Assembly: GCA_037127315.1 (NCBI GenBank)
Contig: JBBBDQ010000750.1
Location: 3,672,001 to 3,736,000 of the forward strand
Reading direction: 5' to 3'
DNA length: 64,000 nucleotides
From: Ascarosepion bandense
Taxonomy: Eukaryota; Mollusca; Cephalopoda; Sepiida; Sepiidae
A program made the position numbers and the translations under genes. The notes below the pieces were generated by a model, which was not told where the DNA came from, did not search any database, and was given only the letters and a program-made list of their open reading frames with translations. Below are positions 22,876-35,600 of the stretch, piece after piece (position 1 is the stretch's first letter; each line of letters opens with the position of its first letter).

Positions 22876-24265
22876 ACAAAGTGACAATGCCACTTGATTA
22901 TTGACCAGATAAAATTCTTGCAATTTCATCTACACCCTTGCTAACAATTTATGGGTTATCGCCCCTGTCTGATAGTTATTGTTCGGCGAGAAGTAAAAGG
23001 ACATCCTTTTTTACATAGCAAAAAAAGAGCCTTTTTATCATTGTTTGAAATAATGTTATTGGGCTTTTGGCATCATTGAAATGTACAGCCATACTGTCAT
23101 TATTGAATTTAATTCTGAAAATTTGAATTTTAAAATTTTATAGCTGCAGTTAAATGCATATATCATGTTGATTTTGACAACATATAGAGGATTCTTGTGT
23201 GTTTGGAAGACTGTAATACTAGCTAACACACCCTCACAAGCTTCCTGCTACCTATTAAGTTAAATTTTCATTATTAAATTTAATTTGGTCCAATATGGTT
23301 ATTTTGTGCTTGTTTTCTGCAATATTGAAAATCCCAGGAATGTTAAATAGAATCACAAAACTGGAAAATGACTTTAAAAATGACTTCCGACACAATATCC
23401 TCTGCTGTTATAATTTTGGATAAGCCAATGGCCAAATTCTGATGAATTAAATAAGAACACACACAGCTACAAAACATATCTTTGGGATCACACACTCTTG
23501 TAAGAATGCAGAAAAACATTGAAATGTGGAATAAAATTATCTGCATATATTGCACTTTTTTTTTTTATTTAAAGGAAGGAATATCTTAGCAGAGAAAAAA
23601 GTTAGATATTTTTTTTTTTGTCATCTTTCATCTTGCTTTCTGTTAATTTTTTTATTTCTATTTTTCTTGTTTTCACAATTTTCAACATATATCCCTCTTT
23701 TCCTTTAAAGACAAAAACAACAATTGTGTGTGATTAACCCGATTTCCTACAGTATTTATGTATACTGAATAAGCAAAACAGTCTGCTGATATGGAATGAT
23801 AAACAACTACAAAACATTTTATGTCTACAGCATATTTATTTATTTTTTGTTCATTCTGCTGAGAAATTGTCAAAATTCTCTATCTCAACTGTTATTACCA
23901 TTTTTTAAAAATATATTCAACTCTGAACTTTTGGATTAATAATGTATGATACATTGTTGGTAATGACAATTTTTTTTTCTCCATATACAGACACAAGTAC
24001 ACAGATTCATTTTGCTTTTACACTATAATTTCTATTTTATTTTCCTGTATGTTTATTTTTATTTGTAATTTTCTTTTTTGTCCATTAGAAATTACAAAAA
24101 AAACAAAAAAGAAAAAAAGAAAAAAGAAAAAGTGACTGAATGAGATATTAGAGCCAGGGACTTGGCTGGTATCTGTTGTGCTGAAGTTCCTTTACTAGCA
24201 GAACCAAAACATCTTGGAAGTTGACCTGGCCACTGTGCCAAAATAAATCATCCACTGTTTTCTTT
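22876..24265 (+). other. Probable 3' UTR of the PHD/F-box gene
   Basis: AT-rich sequence follows the stop without splice signals I would trust. An AATAAA at 24242-24247 is followed by a T/GT-rich stretch and is the best end candidate. Extent is inferred. Confidence 0.45.
24242..24247 (+). terminator. Candidate polyadenylation signal AATAAA
   Basis: Canonical hexamer ~1.37 kb after the stop codon, followed by GT/T-rich DNA. Many chance AATAAA exist in such AT-rich DNA. Confidence 0.4.
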
Positions 24266-24411
24266 TGTGATTCTGATTTTATTTGTTAGTAGAGGCTATT
24301 TTTCACCTTCTATCACATTGCAAATACATACTGATCACTTTTTGAAAAGATAAAAAAAATTATCAATTTAGATAATGTAGCAGAAAATGTCTTAGTAAAT
24401 GAGATTTTTTT

Positions 24412-25017
24412 TTTTTAATCATTTCACCTCAAGCAAGGCATTCCACTGCCACTATTGCGCATGGGGCTACATAGGGGAAGGTAAAGAGAAAGAGTGGTTA
24501 GATACAGGAAATGTCAGGAGGGTGATAGATGGGTAAGGATACTGAGAATGAGGGTTGGGTAGATGGTGAGAGTGTTGGGAGAATAGATGCAAGTTAGTGT
24601 GATAGGAGGTGTCTATTGACCTTACATTTAAACTCCTGGAGATTGTAGCCATCGGGGAAGCAATCATGTGGAAGGGAAATGGAATTCCACAGTCGGGAAG
24701 TGCGAGAAAAGAAACTGTTGGAGTAGAAATTGCGGTTGCATTTTATCAGTTTCACTGTAAAAGGGTGGGATCTAGTTGCTAATCTAGTATCTCGTGCAAA
24801 TTCGTACCTAGGGGGCACCAGTGATCTAAGTTCATCGGAGCAGAAGCCATGAAAGTATTTATAGAAGAGACACAGGGAAGCCACATCGCACCGGTGAGAG
24901 AGAGACTGCAGTCGGTCTGCCAAGTCAGTATCGATCACATTACAGACTCTCCGTTGTAGTTTGTCAAGAACCCCAAGTGGCAGCAGTATTCAATGCACGG
25001 GCAGATTTGACCATTAT
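24412..25017 (-). mobile_element. LINE 3' end, jockey/CR1-like (RT C-terminal region)
   Basis: The - strand frame has CIEYCCHLG upstream and then, after a frameshift, IDTDLADRLQSLSHRCDVAS, LCLFYKYFHGFCSDEL and SFFSRTSRLWNSI...FPDGYNLQEFK. This is the region after the RT fingers in jockey/CR1-type LINEs. The 3' UTR ends TAGCCCC...GCCTTGCTTGAGGTGAAATG then A-rich. 5'-truncated near 25017. Confidence 0.8.
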
Positions 25018-25087
25018 TATCATTGCTAGCAGATTTAAGGAATTTACAATTTGTTTTGTTTAAATTTTGTAATGCTTTATAGAACAA

Positions 25088-25396
25088 CTATGTGCGTTGT
25101 GGTGCAGTGGATATCGGCTTGGAACAAGAAATCGGGGAGCCGAGTTCGAATTCCAGTTGAATTCATTGCATTCACTTACGCGCAAATACCCTTGGGAAAG
25201 GTATTAATCCGTCTATTCCTTTCAGGTATGGGTTAAATAACAGGACAGATTGGGTTCTATAGCCTTGGTTGGCAACCAGTCTACTGCAGAAAGGAATGGC
25301 AAACTACTGCGGGATAATCTTCTGCCCAGTCAGTCATGTCTCGTTCGAGACATGATCGCCCATGTTTCACGTATGGCACTTAACTGACTGACTGAT
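25088..25396 (+). mobile_element. tRNA-derived SINE, full length (family 1)
   Basis: The best complete + strand copy: head GTTGTGGTGCAGTGGATATC, B box GAGTTCGAATTCC, body, and 3' end CACTTAACTGACTGACTGA. It was inserted next to the LINE 3' fragment. Confidence 0.88.
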
Positions 25397-25974
25397 GGGT
25401 TAAATACTAGCACAGACTTATTTTTTTAACCTTGTTTAGCAGCCAATCTTGAAGAACAACTCTAAATTCAAAACAGTATGTAACTCTGATAAAGCTCATG
25501 TTGCTAATGAAAGGTTTATGAAGTTCATAATGATTATGATCTTGACTGCAGTTGGCCTTTGTACAACAAAGATTATCTTGAGTATGTAATTAAAAAAATT
25601 AACATATCTATAGAATTTATTTAGTGTATACTTTAATTCCAGAGATTTATTACAAAGTAATTAAATCCTCTTTAAATTCCATCCTGAAATTATCTACCAG
25701 TGCACATAATACTGCTTTTGAAAATGTTTCTTTTCAATCACTTTGAAGAAAATATAACTCATTCTATGAAATTGATTTTCATTTTCCTTATTTTTTTAAA
25801 AATAATTATATAAAAATTATAGGTTAATACTTTGTAAAGTTTGCATGATAGGAATATTTAGTATTGATCAAGTGGCAAAATGCTGCTCATTTACAAGTCA
25901 GGGAGATTATTCCTTTAAAATGTTTTTTCACTTATTAGATGGAATAGAAAAGAACATGCAAATTAACAGATAGC
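25397..25974. other. Intergenic, no features recognised
   Basis: AT-rich sequence; nothing recognised. Confidence 0.5.
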
Positions 25975-28437
25975 AAATTATGTATCCTATATACTTATGT
26001 ATAAGCTGACTTCATGTATAGTGCGACACCTGAAGTTTTCTGCAAATTTAATAAGACTTAAATGTTTATTAAAATATTTAAAAAAAAAATCTTTTTTGGC
26101 ATGAAATCAGTAAGTACCTTATATACTCATGTACAAGTCTGACCCCTGAATTTTTAAAAATGACTTAACTCCACTAGAAGAAAAATTTACCTATTTATAT
26201 TGCAACTGGTCACTGAAAATCCATGATTTTATCTAGGTACCTCCACTCATTTTTTATACTTAAATTTAAATTGAAATTTTAATAATAAATAAATTATCTT
26301 CAAGCTTTAAAATTAGCTTTAATTGAAAGCCAAGGGATTAATTTTACTAATTCCAGTAAGCAAAATACCCTGGTGTATTTTAAACTGAAATTATATTGAT
26401 CGAAATCAAAAATTTTCTAAATTTAAAACAAAATTTTTTAAATTTCAAATTTTCCACCATTTTTCATCGATTGTAAACAAAAGCCAATTCTCAGTTTTAA
26501 AAATCTTACAAAAATAAAATACACCTCATTGACACATTATTTTCTTCAAATTACTGAATTTAAACTTACTAAGAATTAATTACTTACTGCTTGAAAAATG
26601 TTTCAAAAATCATTCCTCAATTGCGGTAGCCTTGTTATCACAGCTGTCAACACCTTAGGAGCAGCCGACAACTGATGATTTAGTATCCAGCCAAAAGTAT
26701 GGAAGACAAATTTGGTATAAATCTTATTCCTACAAATCAATTTTTAAAAATTTTTAACTGTGTTAAAATTAAAAATTTAACACAATTTTCAGCAATTATC
26801 CAATATTTGATGGAATTTTAGTTAGTTTAGCTTTGTAGGCTTACATTTAATGAAAAATGAAAATAATATAAAACTTTCTTTTAAAAATTTACAATTTAAT
26901 AACAATGAAAATAACAGCAGAGGTAACTCAATAATTTATGAAATGTTATGGCAGCTATTAATTTTTATTTTTAATATCTATTTTTCATATTTTTAGGTAC
27001 CTCTAAATTTCACAATTACTTCTTTTTTTTTTTTTAACAAAATTAGAAAATTAGGAATTAAAATGTAAAATTTGCTTTAAATGTTTAAGGAATGATTGCA
27101 AAACAGGCTGTTGAATTTTATAAACGTCTTGAAGAGACTTGAACCAGAATCAAAGTGCAGTTTTTGTTGTTTACCATGTAAGTGGAATAATCCAAAACAC
27201 AATTATTTTAAAAATATAAGGAATGAAAAAAGTTTTATTAATATTTTTATTTTTTGATAAGCAATATAGTCATCAATTCTTAACTGGAAAAAAAAGGAAC
27301 AGTTCTTTAAAAGATTTTAAAAACTATTTTTAAAACTTTATGAATTATTATAATAATAAAAAAAATGTAAACAATTCCTTTAAAATTTTATTAGTATTCG
27401 AAAAAAAAATTTTTTCTTCAGACTATAATGTCCTTGATTATTATTGTTTATTCCAGCAATTAAAAGCTTATCAAATTAAATTATATCAGAGTTTTATTGC
27501 ATCTTTTATTTTACTCTTTGGAGCAGATTTTCAGATAGTGCCAATTAATTTTAAATAAAAAAAAATAGATGATTTATATTCACCAATGAGTTCTGCGTTT
27601 AACTAATAAAAAAATGCAGAAATTAAAATTTATTAAAATTTCATTAATTTATGTGGAGGTGGGGTAACAGTTAAATAATTTTATTCATTTGTGAAGAAAT
27701 ACTGAAAGTTTCATTAAAATCCGACAATTATTTGATTTTTGCGAGAATTTCCAAATTAATGTGTTTGTCACCGAAAAAGTGAGTTACATAAAAAAATTTT
27801 GTAATCGATTGTAAACAGTCATAAGATTTTCTGCAATGCTAACTCAAATCAAAACAAAATTTTCTGCCAAAATTTCGAACATGTTAAAAGGGATTAAAAA
27901 TTTTATAAAATAAATAAAAATTACTTTGATCTTTCCTCTTAATAATATTATAAACATTTTGATAGAAAAAGTTCGTTTTATTAAGTTTTGAACCTTTTTA
28001 ATTCATACTATGCTGGACTTTTATTAATGTTGTATAATATGATAATAGCCCAAAAGAAATGAATATATTTATGTACAGTTTTCAAATATAAAAGGTTTGC
28101 AATGCATAAGGTTCTATTTTTAAAGACTACTCATAATTCAAACTTAGAAAAAAAATTTTTAAATGTAAGTTTTTTTTTTTACTTAATAAAATTTTTTTTG
28201 TAAAAATCAATATTAAACATTTCATTGATGTTATACAATTATTTTGTAAATGATTTCTTGAAAAAATATTAATCTTTGTTTATCTAACAATGTTATCAGG
28301 CAAATATCTCAATTTTGTTACTAACACTCTTGGTTTACATAGGTAAAAAAAATTGACAATTACCATATATACTTGATATAGTACAAGTTTTTTTTTTTTT
28401 TTTTTTTATCAGTTTTTATACCAAAAAAGAGTCAAAC

Positions 28438-28476
<39 letters not shown>

Positions 28477-28590
28477 TAATAGGTTAAAAATCAGATATCT
28501 GTGACTGGTTGCACTGCCCTTTTTTCGGGTGGGGTGGGGGTAAAATTTATGCAAAAAATTCAGTTGTACTATACATGAAATCAGTTTATA
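25975..28590. repeat. Long AT-rich interspersed repeat, probable non-autonomous DNA element
   Basis: A region sharing extended blocks with 57130-57830 (for example CCAGTAAGCAAAATAC and the TTTTAAAAATCTT(A/G)CAAAAATAAAAT block). Its ends carry TATATACTTATGTATAAG-like phrases (25990, 26113, and in reverse near 28370 and 28560). No protein is seen. Confidence 0.5.
28440..28468. repeat. (TA)n microsatellite
   Basis: Alternating TA tract followed by a T run. Confidence 0.95.
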
Positions 28591-29158
28591 TATAGGGTAC
28601 TTACTATTTTTACTTGTTAAAATAGAATTATTAGTGTAAAGTGTTAAAAAAGAACAAAACGAAAACAATACCAAACTTTTATAATTTCAAATCATATTTA
28701 ATATTTTTGAACCTATGCAATGTTAGTATTTATAGAATCTGGTTAATATCAACTGAAAAGATTTTTTTTTTTAAGACTGTTGTACAGGATCCCCAGTCAC
28801 ACCACCTCCAACTAGAATATTATTCAATAACAAAGGGATAAAATTAAGAATGCTGTTTGTTCTTGATTTCTTGCACTTGAATCTTAATTTACAGACACAT
28901 TGGCCTTTACTAAGCAGTAAAAATTAAACAAAGATGTGGCAATTAATCTGACCTATAATTTTAATTATTTCTGAAAATCCGTGGGAATGGCTACCATGAT
29001 TTTATGTAAAATCTATAGCCAGCAATCTTATAACTGATTTGTTTGGCCATAATACCTAAAAGATTGAAGAAATAGATGTGATTTCAAATTGGAATCAAAG
29101 ATTGGGATGAATTTCTTGCTATATTCTCTAAATAGAGAAAAGGAATTTACTTTCAATG
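28591..29158. other. Intergenic, no features recognised
   Basis: AT-rich; nothing recognised. Confidence 0.5.
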
Positions 29159-29446
29159 ATGCGTTGTGGTGCAGTGCATATAAGCTCGGAACAAGAAATT
29201 GAAGAGCCTGGTTTGAATTCATTAAATTCAATTACATGCAAATACCCTGATGAAAGGTATTAATCTGTCTTCTACATCCAGCTATGGGTTAAATAGCAGG
29301 ATATATTGTGTTGTAGTCTTGATTGGCAACCAGTCTAGCACAAAAAGTAATGGCAACCCACTGCAGGAAAATCAGCCCAGTCATGTTTCATTTTAGATAT
29401 GGTCGCCCAAGCATGTATCACGTATGACACTTAACTGACTGAATTA
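29159..29446 (+). mobile_element. tRNA-derived SINE (family 1), diverged
   Basis: Head GTTGTGGTGCAGTGCATATA, a deleted B-box region, body with GGCAACCAGTCTAGCAC, and 3' end CACTTAACTGACTGA. More mutated than the copy at 25088, hence older. Confidence 0.8.
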
Positions 29447-29487
29447 ATAGATAATATTTCTATTATGATTTAATAAAACAAAAGTAA

Positions 29488-29512
29488 TTCACACACACAC
29501 ACACACACACAC
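29488..29512. repeat. (AC)n microsatellite
   Basis: Dinucleotide run; no gene content. Confidence 0.95.
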
Positions 29513-29613
29513 ATATCCGAGTGAGTATAGAATGAGGAGAGAAAAAAGAAAAATTTTTTTTTTCATCTAAAACATTAATTTAAAACTGCTCGATATATGA
29601 TGTATAGAGCAGT

Positions 29614-29803
29614 GAATATTTATTATAAAATATGTTTTAGAACATGTACATAATTTCTTCTATATATGTCCTCTTCCCTACAATCATATGTTTGTTTCAG
29701 TAGAAGTGTTTAAATCCAAACACTGAAACAAACATATGATTGTAGGGAAGAGGACATATATAGAAGAAACTATGTACATGTTCTAAAACATAATTTATAA
29801 TAA

Positions 29804-29807
<4 letters not shown>
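29614..29807. repeat. Near-perfect ~190-bp palindrome
   Basis: Left arm 29614-29700 and right arm 29722-29807 are inverted copies with very few mismatches (for example CCTCTTCCCTACAATCATAT against its complement). The ~20-bp centre is itself partly paired. It forms a long hairpin on either strand. Probably a young MITE; it could be a small-RNA source if transcribed. Confidence 0.8.
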
Positions 29808-29837
<30 letters not shown>

Positions 29838-30124
29838 TGTGCTGGTGGTATTAAAACTGCTTAATGTATAACAGCTAAAATTTATAGTAATAAATATCCA
29901 TTTTTCTTGTTCACTGGTAGGACAACCTATGCATGATACAATCATCAGGTGAGGATAGTAAGATTTAAAATATTTATATTTAAACCAAACTGTTACGATA
30001 GTGGAGCAATTCATTTTTTTTTTATTTTATGGTATGAATAAGAATTCAGAAAACTGATCAGGATTCAGTTTATTCTGAAGATCAAGTTGAATATTTTATG
30101 GATTCCATTATAACTTACAGCATG

Positions 30125-30164
<40 letters not shown>

Positions 30165-31280
30165 TTCATTCATAGGTTCTTTTTCCATTTAAAATATGGA
30201 TTTGTAAACAAATTGTGTCTCTTTTTACACATACAATCTTTACAAAAACATTTTCTTCATTTGACTCCTCACCAAATTTATTTAAATATCATTTGAGACG
30301 AGAGATTCTAAGTTTTTTTTCCTGTTAAAGAATTTCAGTAAATTGTCATTATAAAAAAACAAATTCTGTCATTCATATATTTCTACCATGAAAACCATTT
30401 GGGGTGCAAGGAGAAGAATGGTTGTTTGCAGTTCAAAATTTAATGATGACATAGAAAATGAACATATTTAAAAATATGGAATTAAAAACAAGAGAAAAAG
30501 TAGGAACTGACAAAAAAGTATTAGAAATATAAGAAAAATATTGAGTTCCCTGGTTTTGCTTCCCACTTATGTCAATAGAGGATAATAAAATAAAAGTATG
30601 TACTGACTAAAATTGAAAAATACCAATACGCAGTATTAGTAATTTAACACCACCAAATAGTTATACATATTTCATTAAGACCCATTTAAACAAGGAAGGC
30701 TGCCTAGACTTAATGAAAATTGTTTCAAGTACTTTGAGATTAAATTCCAAGTTTAATCTGCACAAAACAGAACATGTTCTGCCAGAACGCTGCAGAAAAC
30801 TGATGATTTTTTTTCTCTTTTGTCAAACCCTGATGCAACAGATTTATACAAATTATCACTCAGCTGACTTGTGATAAACTTTGGAACCTATGCAGAAATT
30901 CTTCTCTCCTAAAGTTCAGTTGTCCTATCTTCTATAGTCAGCATTGCACTGACATTTAAAAAAATAAAACTTGTTTTGAACAAAGGCAGAATGGGACTAG
31001 CATGTTATTAATGGATTAGCAAAAGAAATAACATTGAAATATTGCTTTGCAAAAACCACATCAGTCTCACTGATGCAGTCTTAGGACATTTTTCAAGGCC
31101 GAAATATATTGTGGAACTTTCATATTTACACCTGACTGCACACTGTTTAAAGATCACAAAACATCTCTAATAATTTTTTTTTCTGTTCTAACTTAAGAAA
31201 ACAAATCATTAGGGCCCAACACACTAATTTTTGCCCAAACTGATCTTATAGTCTTGGGGCAAAAGGAGTCCCATTGAATA
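29808..31280. other. Intergenic with microsatellites
   Basis: (TA)n(GA)n tract at about 29806-29837 and (TA)n at 30127-30161. The rest is AT-rich and unassigned. Confidence 0.5.
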
Positions 31281-31517
31281 TCAGTCAGTCAGTTTAGTGC
31301 CATACGTGATAAACACTTAAGCGATCATGTCTCAAAAGAGACATGACTGACTGGGCAAAAGATTTTCCTGCTGTAGGTTACCATTATTTTCTGCAGTAGA
31401 CTGTTTGCCATCCAAGGCTATAGAACTCGATCTGTCAAGCTATTTAACCCATAGCTGGAGGGATATGTATTAATACCTTACCCAAGGGTATTTGTGCGTA
31501 AGTGAAAGCAACAAATT
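31281..31517 (-). mobile_element. tRNA-derived SINE, head missing (family 1)
   Basis: On the - strand only the body from the CACTTACGCACAAATACCC region to the 3' end is present; the tRNA-like head is missing. Confidence 0.8.
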
Positions 31518-32049
31518 CAAACTAAACCTGAAAATGTGGGTTTACATACACTGATGTAATAAACTTAGAATTAAGTTTTTGTATGAAGACATCCAGAAAG
31601 GATAGTGATCTGCATATAAATACTTAGTGTTAGTACATTGCAGTGTATTGGTGTTTTCTAATTTTAGTCAGTATGTACTTTTATGTTAGTATCTGCAACT
31701 GATTTTTAATAAGTGAGGAATGAAACTTGTTAACTCAGTATTATTTTTTCTGTATGAAATGTTTTCTTGTTTATAACTATATTTTAAAGATGTCCATTTT
31801 TTATGTCATCATAAAATTGGTAGTATTTTTTTAATGGAATGATATTGTCTCAACAATATAGCAGTATTTTTTCCAATAGTGTTTAATACTACTTCAAAGA
31901 ATACAATTACTAAATTTAAGTAATTAACTTGGTTAAGAGGATAAAGATGATGAATTTTATTATAAGAACTTAAGGATTTCATTTTTATACTTCTGGAATT
32001 GTCATGTATGATAACTTTTACCCAATGCTTTTTCTTTCAGAAATATTGT
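31518..32049. other. Intergenic, no features recognised
   Basis: AT-rich; nothing recognised. Confidence 0.5.
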
Positions 32050-32335
32050 AAATAAAGTAAAATTAACATTATTTACATTGTTTGGACTGTTGTCCTCATC
32101 TTTATTGCCACATTTATGACGTTTTGGCCGTTGTATTTTTTTGTCCTTCTTCAGGTGATTAGAATTTTAGACTTAACCCTTTATTTCGATCACTGGGGTA
32201 TATTGTTCTTGTCAATGCCATGAACCATGCCACTTCTGGATGTCCGGAATGTTGTGAATATGGCAGTAAAAATAAGGGGCAACAGTCTAAACAATGTGAA
32301 TGCTACCTCAGCTCAGAAGTATAGATAAAGATGTT
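32050..32335 (-). mobile_element. PLE-related inverted-end repeat, internally deleted copy
   Basis: The left end carries the family terminus (ATTTACATTGTTTGGAC ... GTCCTCATCTTTATTGCC) and the right end its inverted form (GCAACAGTCTAAACAATGTG ... CTACCTCAGCTCAGAAGTAT). The - strand has the CTGAAGAAGG hammerhead-like half. The tRNA-like part of the full-length family is deleted. Confidence 0.65.
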
Positions 32336-32455
32336 GACTATATGATGAAACTTTTTACTGTTGAACCACTGTCTAGTTTGAGGTATTTAATGTAAACTTC
32401 ACCCATGTTTAATGAGTAGTTGGATATTGGAAACTTGAATGGTAATAGATAGCTT

Positions 32456-32661
32456 TTAAAGAATCTTTTGGATATAATGTTCTCCAGGATTAAGCCCATA
32501 GTGAAGGGAATGGTCATCACGCCATGCCCAAGACATGCGTTCTGTAGTAAAATGTGCAGCAACTGATCCCGACTTGTTCAGCACAATAGCTCCACCACAG
32601 CTTTGGAGACGTGCAAACATGTGTTCAAGTCCTTTTTGAATGGCCAGCTCCTCACTGAAAC
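32456..32661 (-). CDS. ASRGL1: ASRGL1 last exon (C-terminus, stop)
   Basis: The acceptor is TTTCTTTCCCAG; the first two bases complete a Gly codon. It encodes [37 protein letters not shown] and MSWAW...[15 protein letters not shown] then TAA. Confidence 0.92.
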
Positions 32662-35600
32662 CTGGGAAAGAAAAATAGTGAAATTAGTTTTGTTTTTACA
32701 GCAAAACTATAAAGATTACTATTAGTGGTAGTGTTGCACTCTAATTAGATATTCATTCAACTTAATATCTTATTGGATAATTGATTCATTGAGCTTGCAT
32801 GAATATCACTAACTTTTGACAGGTTTTTTTTTATCTGACATTATTTCTATTATTGTTAATGTTATTTTAGTAGTCATGCATGTTTGAGTTACTATCCTTG
32901 TTTTTTTTATTTTATTAACAATGAAATTAATGACAGCTGGCTTAAATTGAGAAGTTCTATTAATTTCACTGTTTAACAAAATAAAAAAAAAAACTACTCT
33001 GATAACAAACTTAAACATGTGTACTAACTAAAAATAATGTTTATAGAAATATGAAGTAAGGCCAGATTGTTGTTTATACTTTATGAAACTGAAGCTAGCA
33101 GATATAGATTGGAAGTAGAGCCAATGAGAAAAACATGGTTTCCTTAAATAGTTAATTCCAACCTTGCCTTATCAGGCTTGTCTCCATGGCTGAACTGGTA
33201 GAGATGCACTTTAGCTCAAAAAGTGGTTTCCCTGATGTAAAAAGAAAGATGCCGGTTCGATTTGTGTTAGAGGCACAATTTATTTTTTTAAATAAAACAA
33301 AAACGAAAAAAATGCCTAAAAAAAGGGATAGCAACTTGAATGCATGGACCCATTAAAAGAAAAAACAAAACAAAACATGCTTAGAGTTATAAGAACTATT
33401 ACTGTATGAGGAATAAGTTATTTTCTTTGGAATAAGAGAAATTAGATCTTTGGAGTCAAAATCATAAAAAGCAGTGTGGGGGTATATATATATATATATT
33501 TTTTTTTTTCCTCCCATTTTTAAACAAGTTATTTCACTATTGCCTTTCTTTCTATTGATTGACCTAGTCCAACCCTTTGAATTTCACATCCCCTTCCACT
33601 CCCTTAATTGACTGGATATGGTAAAAACTGTGTTGTTATATATATATATATATATATATAAAATTTGTAACAAAATATTTCACTACCTGATGAGGTGCTA
33701 ATAAGCAGTACCGAAACACAACAGCTCTTGTGTTGCAGTCACCTATGTTTTATTATTAACACTTGTAATAAAAAAAATTACTCTCTCTCACTCTCTCCCT
33801 CCCTCATATATATATATATATATATATATATAAAGAACCAACTTAACATTAACAAGAATTTGAAGTTAAATATTTCCATATATTTTAATATAAAATTTTA
33901 TTAACGCTTGGTTCATCAGATGATTATTTTGTGAATTTTAGTTTTTTCATTTCAATTTGTCAGAAAAAAGGTGTTTATTAAATTTAATAATGTTCTTAAA
34001 ATATTTGGACATTTCAAGATGGTTTGATATATGTATTTTACAGGGAATCTTAGAACTGATCTGTTGTGAATGAAAAGACCCTATTATAAAATGATAAAAA
34101 AAAATGTGAAATTTCAAACTAGTTCAGCACAATAATTGCAAATGAATTTGCAGAAAGAAAATTTATTAAAAGTAGTAGTAGTAGTAGTACCAGAGAAAAT
34201 TTGATGGTTTTGATATTTAAATTTTCTTGCTCATTGCAAGTTTCACCAATACAAAATGCCTGTAGAAATTCTACTATTGCATTGTTAAATATTTTTGCTT
34301 CACTGGTTGCTGGTAATTAATAATAATAATTTTTTAATTTGAATATAAAGAGAAATATACTGATAAACTCATGAAAAGGATTAAAGATATAAAGAACAAT
34401 ATAGTTCATTCCTAGAGATTGAAAATTATAAAAACGAACCAGATATCTGGCTGGGAACAATATCTAATTTGTATGATGGACAAGGTGTTGACAGTTGATT
34501 GATAAGAGATGAAAAGGTTTCTTATAGAAAAACCAGGTGTTCCTTTATCTGATTCCAGATAGAGGATATAAAGCTGACTAATTTGTTTTAGTGCAAACAA
34601 ATTGTGAAATTTTAATTTGTTGAATGGTGTTTGCTCTGAGAAAGCCAATTCATTGTATTCAAATTTCAGACCAGAAAACAAAGAAAATGAGAAAGTGTGT
34701 GTGAAACAATGTTCTTTTTTTTTTTTTTTTAAATTGAGATTAAGGAAGGAGGAGAAGCTGCCTGCACCCACTAAAGAGCAGTGGGTACAGACAGCCCACT
34801 AAAGAAGAAGAAGAAGAACTGTCAATGCCACTGCAGAATGTTCGTGGGAGATGCCAAAAGTAAGAGGAAGAAGCTGTGGGCAAAGTAATGCCTACAACCA
34901 TCACCAGAGAAAAAGAGGGGACTACCAAATTGGAAAAATAATTTTTTCTCAGAACCAAAGACAGTGAATATGACAGGTGGGGGAAATATCAATTTCCACA
35001 ACTACCTCATACTCTCACACCAGTTTTTACCAAACACTGACAAAAATGAATTAAGCAGAGATTGGACAGAAACTTTGAGAGAAAACAAGAAAGACGGGAG
35101 ATCAACCAAGTCCACACGAGACTAACTGCCAAAGTATAACTCCAACATCAGCCTTGAGCCAAACTTACTAAATCAACTAAAACTTCTCTAAATAGACAAG
35201 CCAACCCTTACCAGCATAACCTAGTGTAGTGTCCGACTTGGGGACAATTTAGGTGACAACCCTGCATGTTAACAGCTACTAACAACCACTCTATACCATA
35301 CTTGATATAAAAATAGTGATATATTTTTTCTTTATATTACTTTGAGTGTTTATTTTTATTACTGTACATCTTTGCTCTGTTTGGACCAGCCCAATATGAA
35401 AATACTGGTGACAAACTGAATCTTGGCCGACTTACGATTAATCTAATCCCAATGTGGGATAAGACAGGTCAGGATTGAAGAGATCAATTCATCAATCAAC
35501 CACGGTAGTGAAAGTTTTGAATGACTGGAGAGAGAATAAAGCTATATGTGGATGAATATGAATATGTAAGTCATTATTTAAAGAAGTAAGAGGGTACAAA

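Noticed and set aside
29935..29950. CTGATGA on the - strand as another hammerhead
   Set aside because: The next GAAA is far away and no stable helix III or cleavage position follows.
33175..33268. Possible tRNA gene
   Set aside because: Cloverleaf stems do not pair; treated as a relic.
33900..33930. CTGATGA on the - strand near 33915
   Set aside because: No GAAA box at a suitable distance.
35225..35520. Possible LTR starting TGTCCGACTTGG
   Set aside because: No matching second copy, duplication or polypurine tract found.
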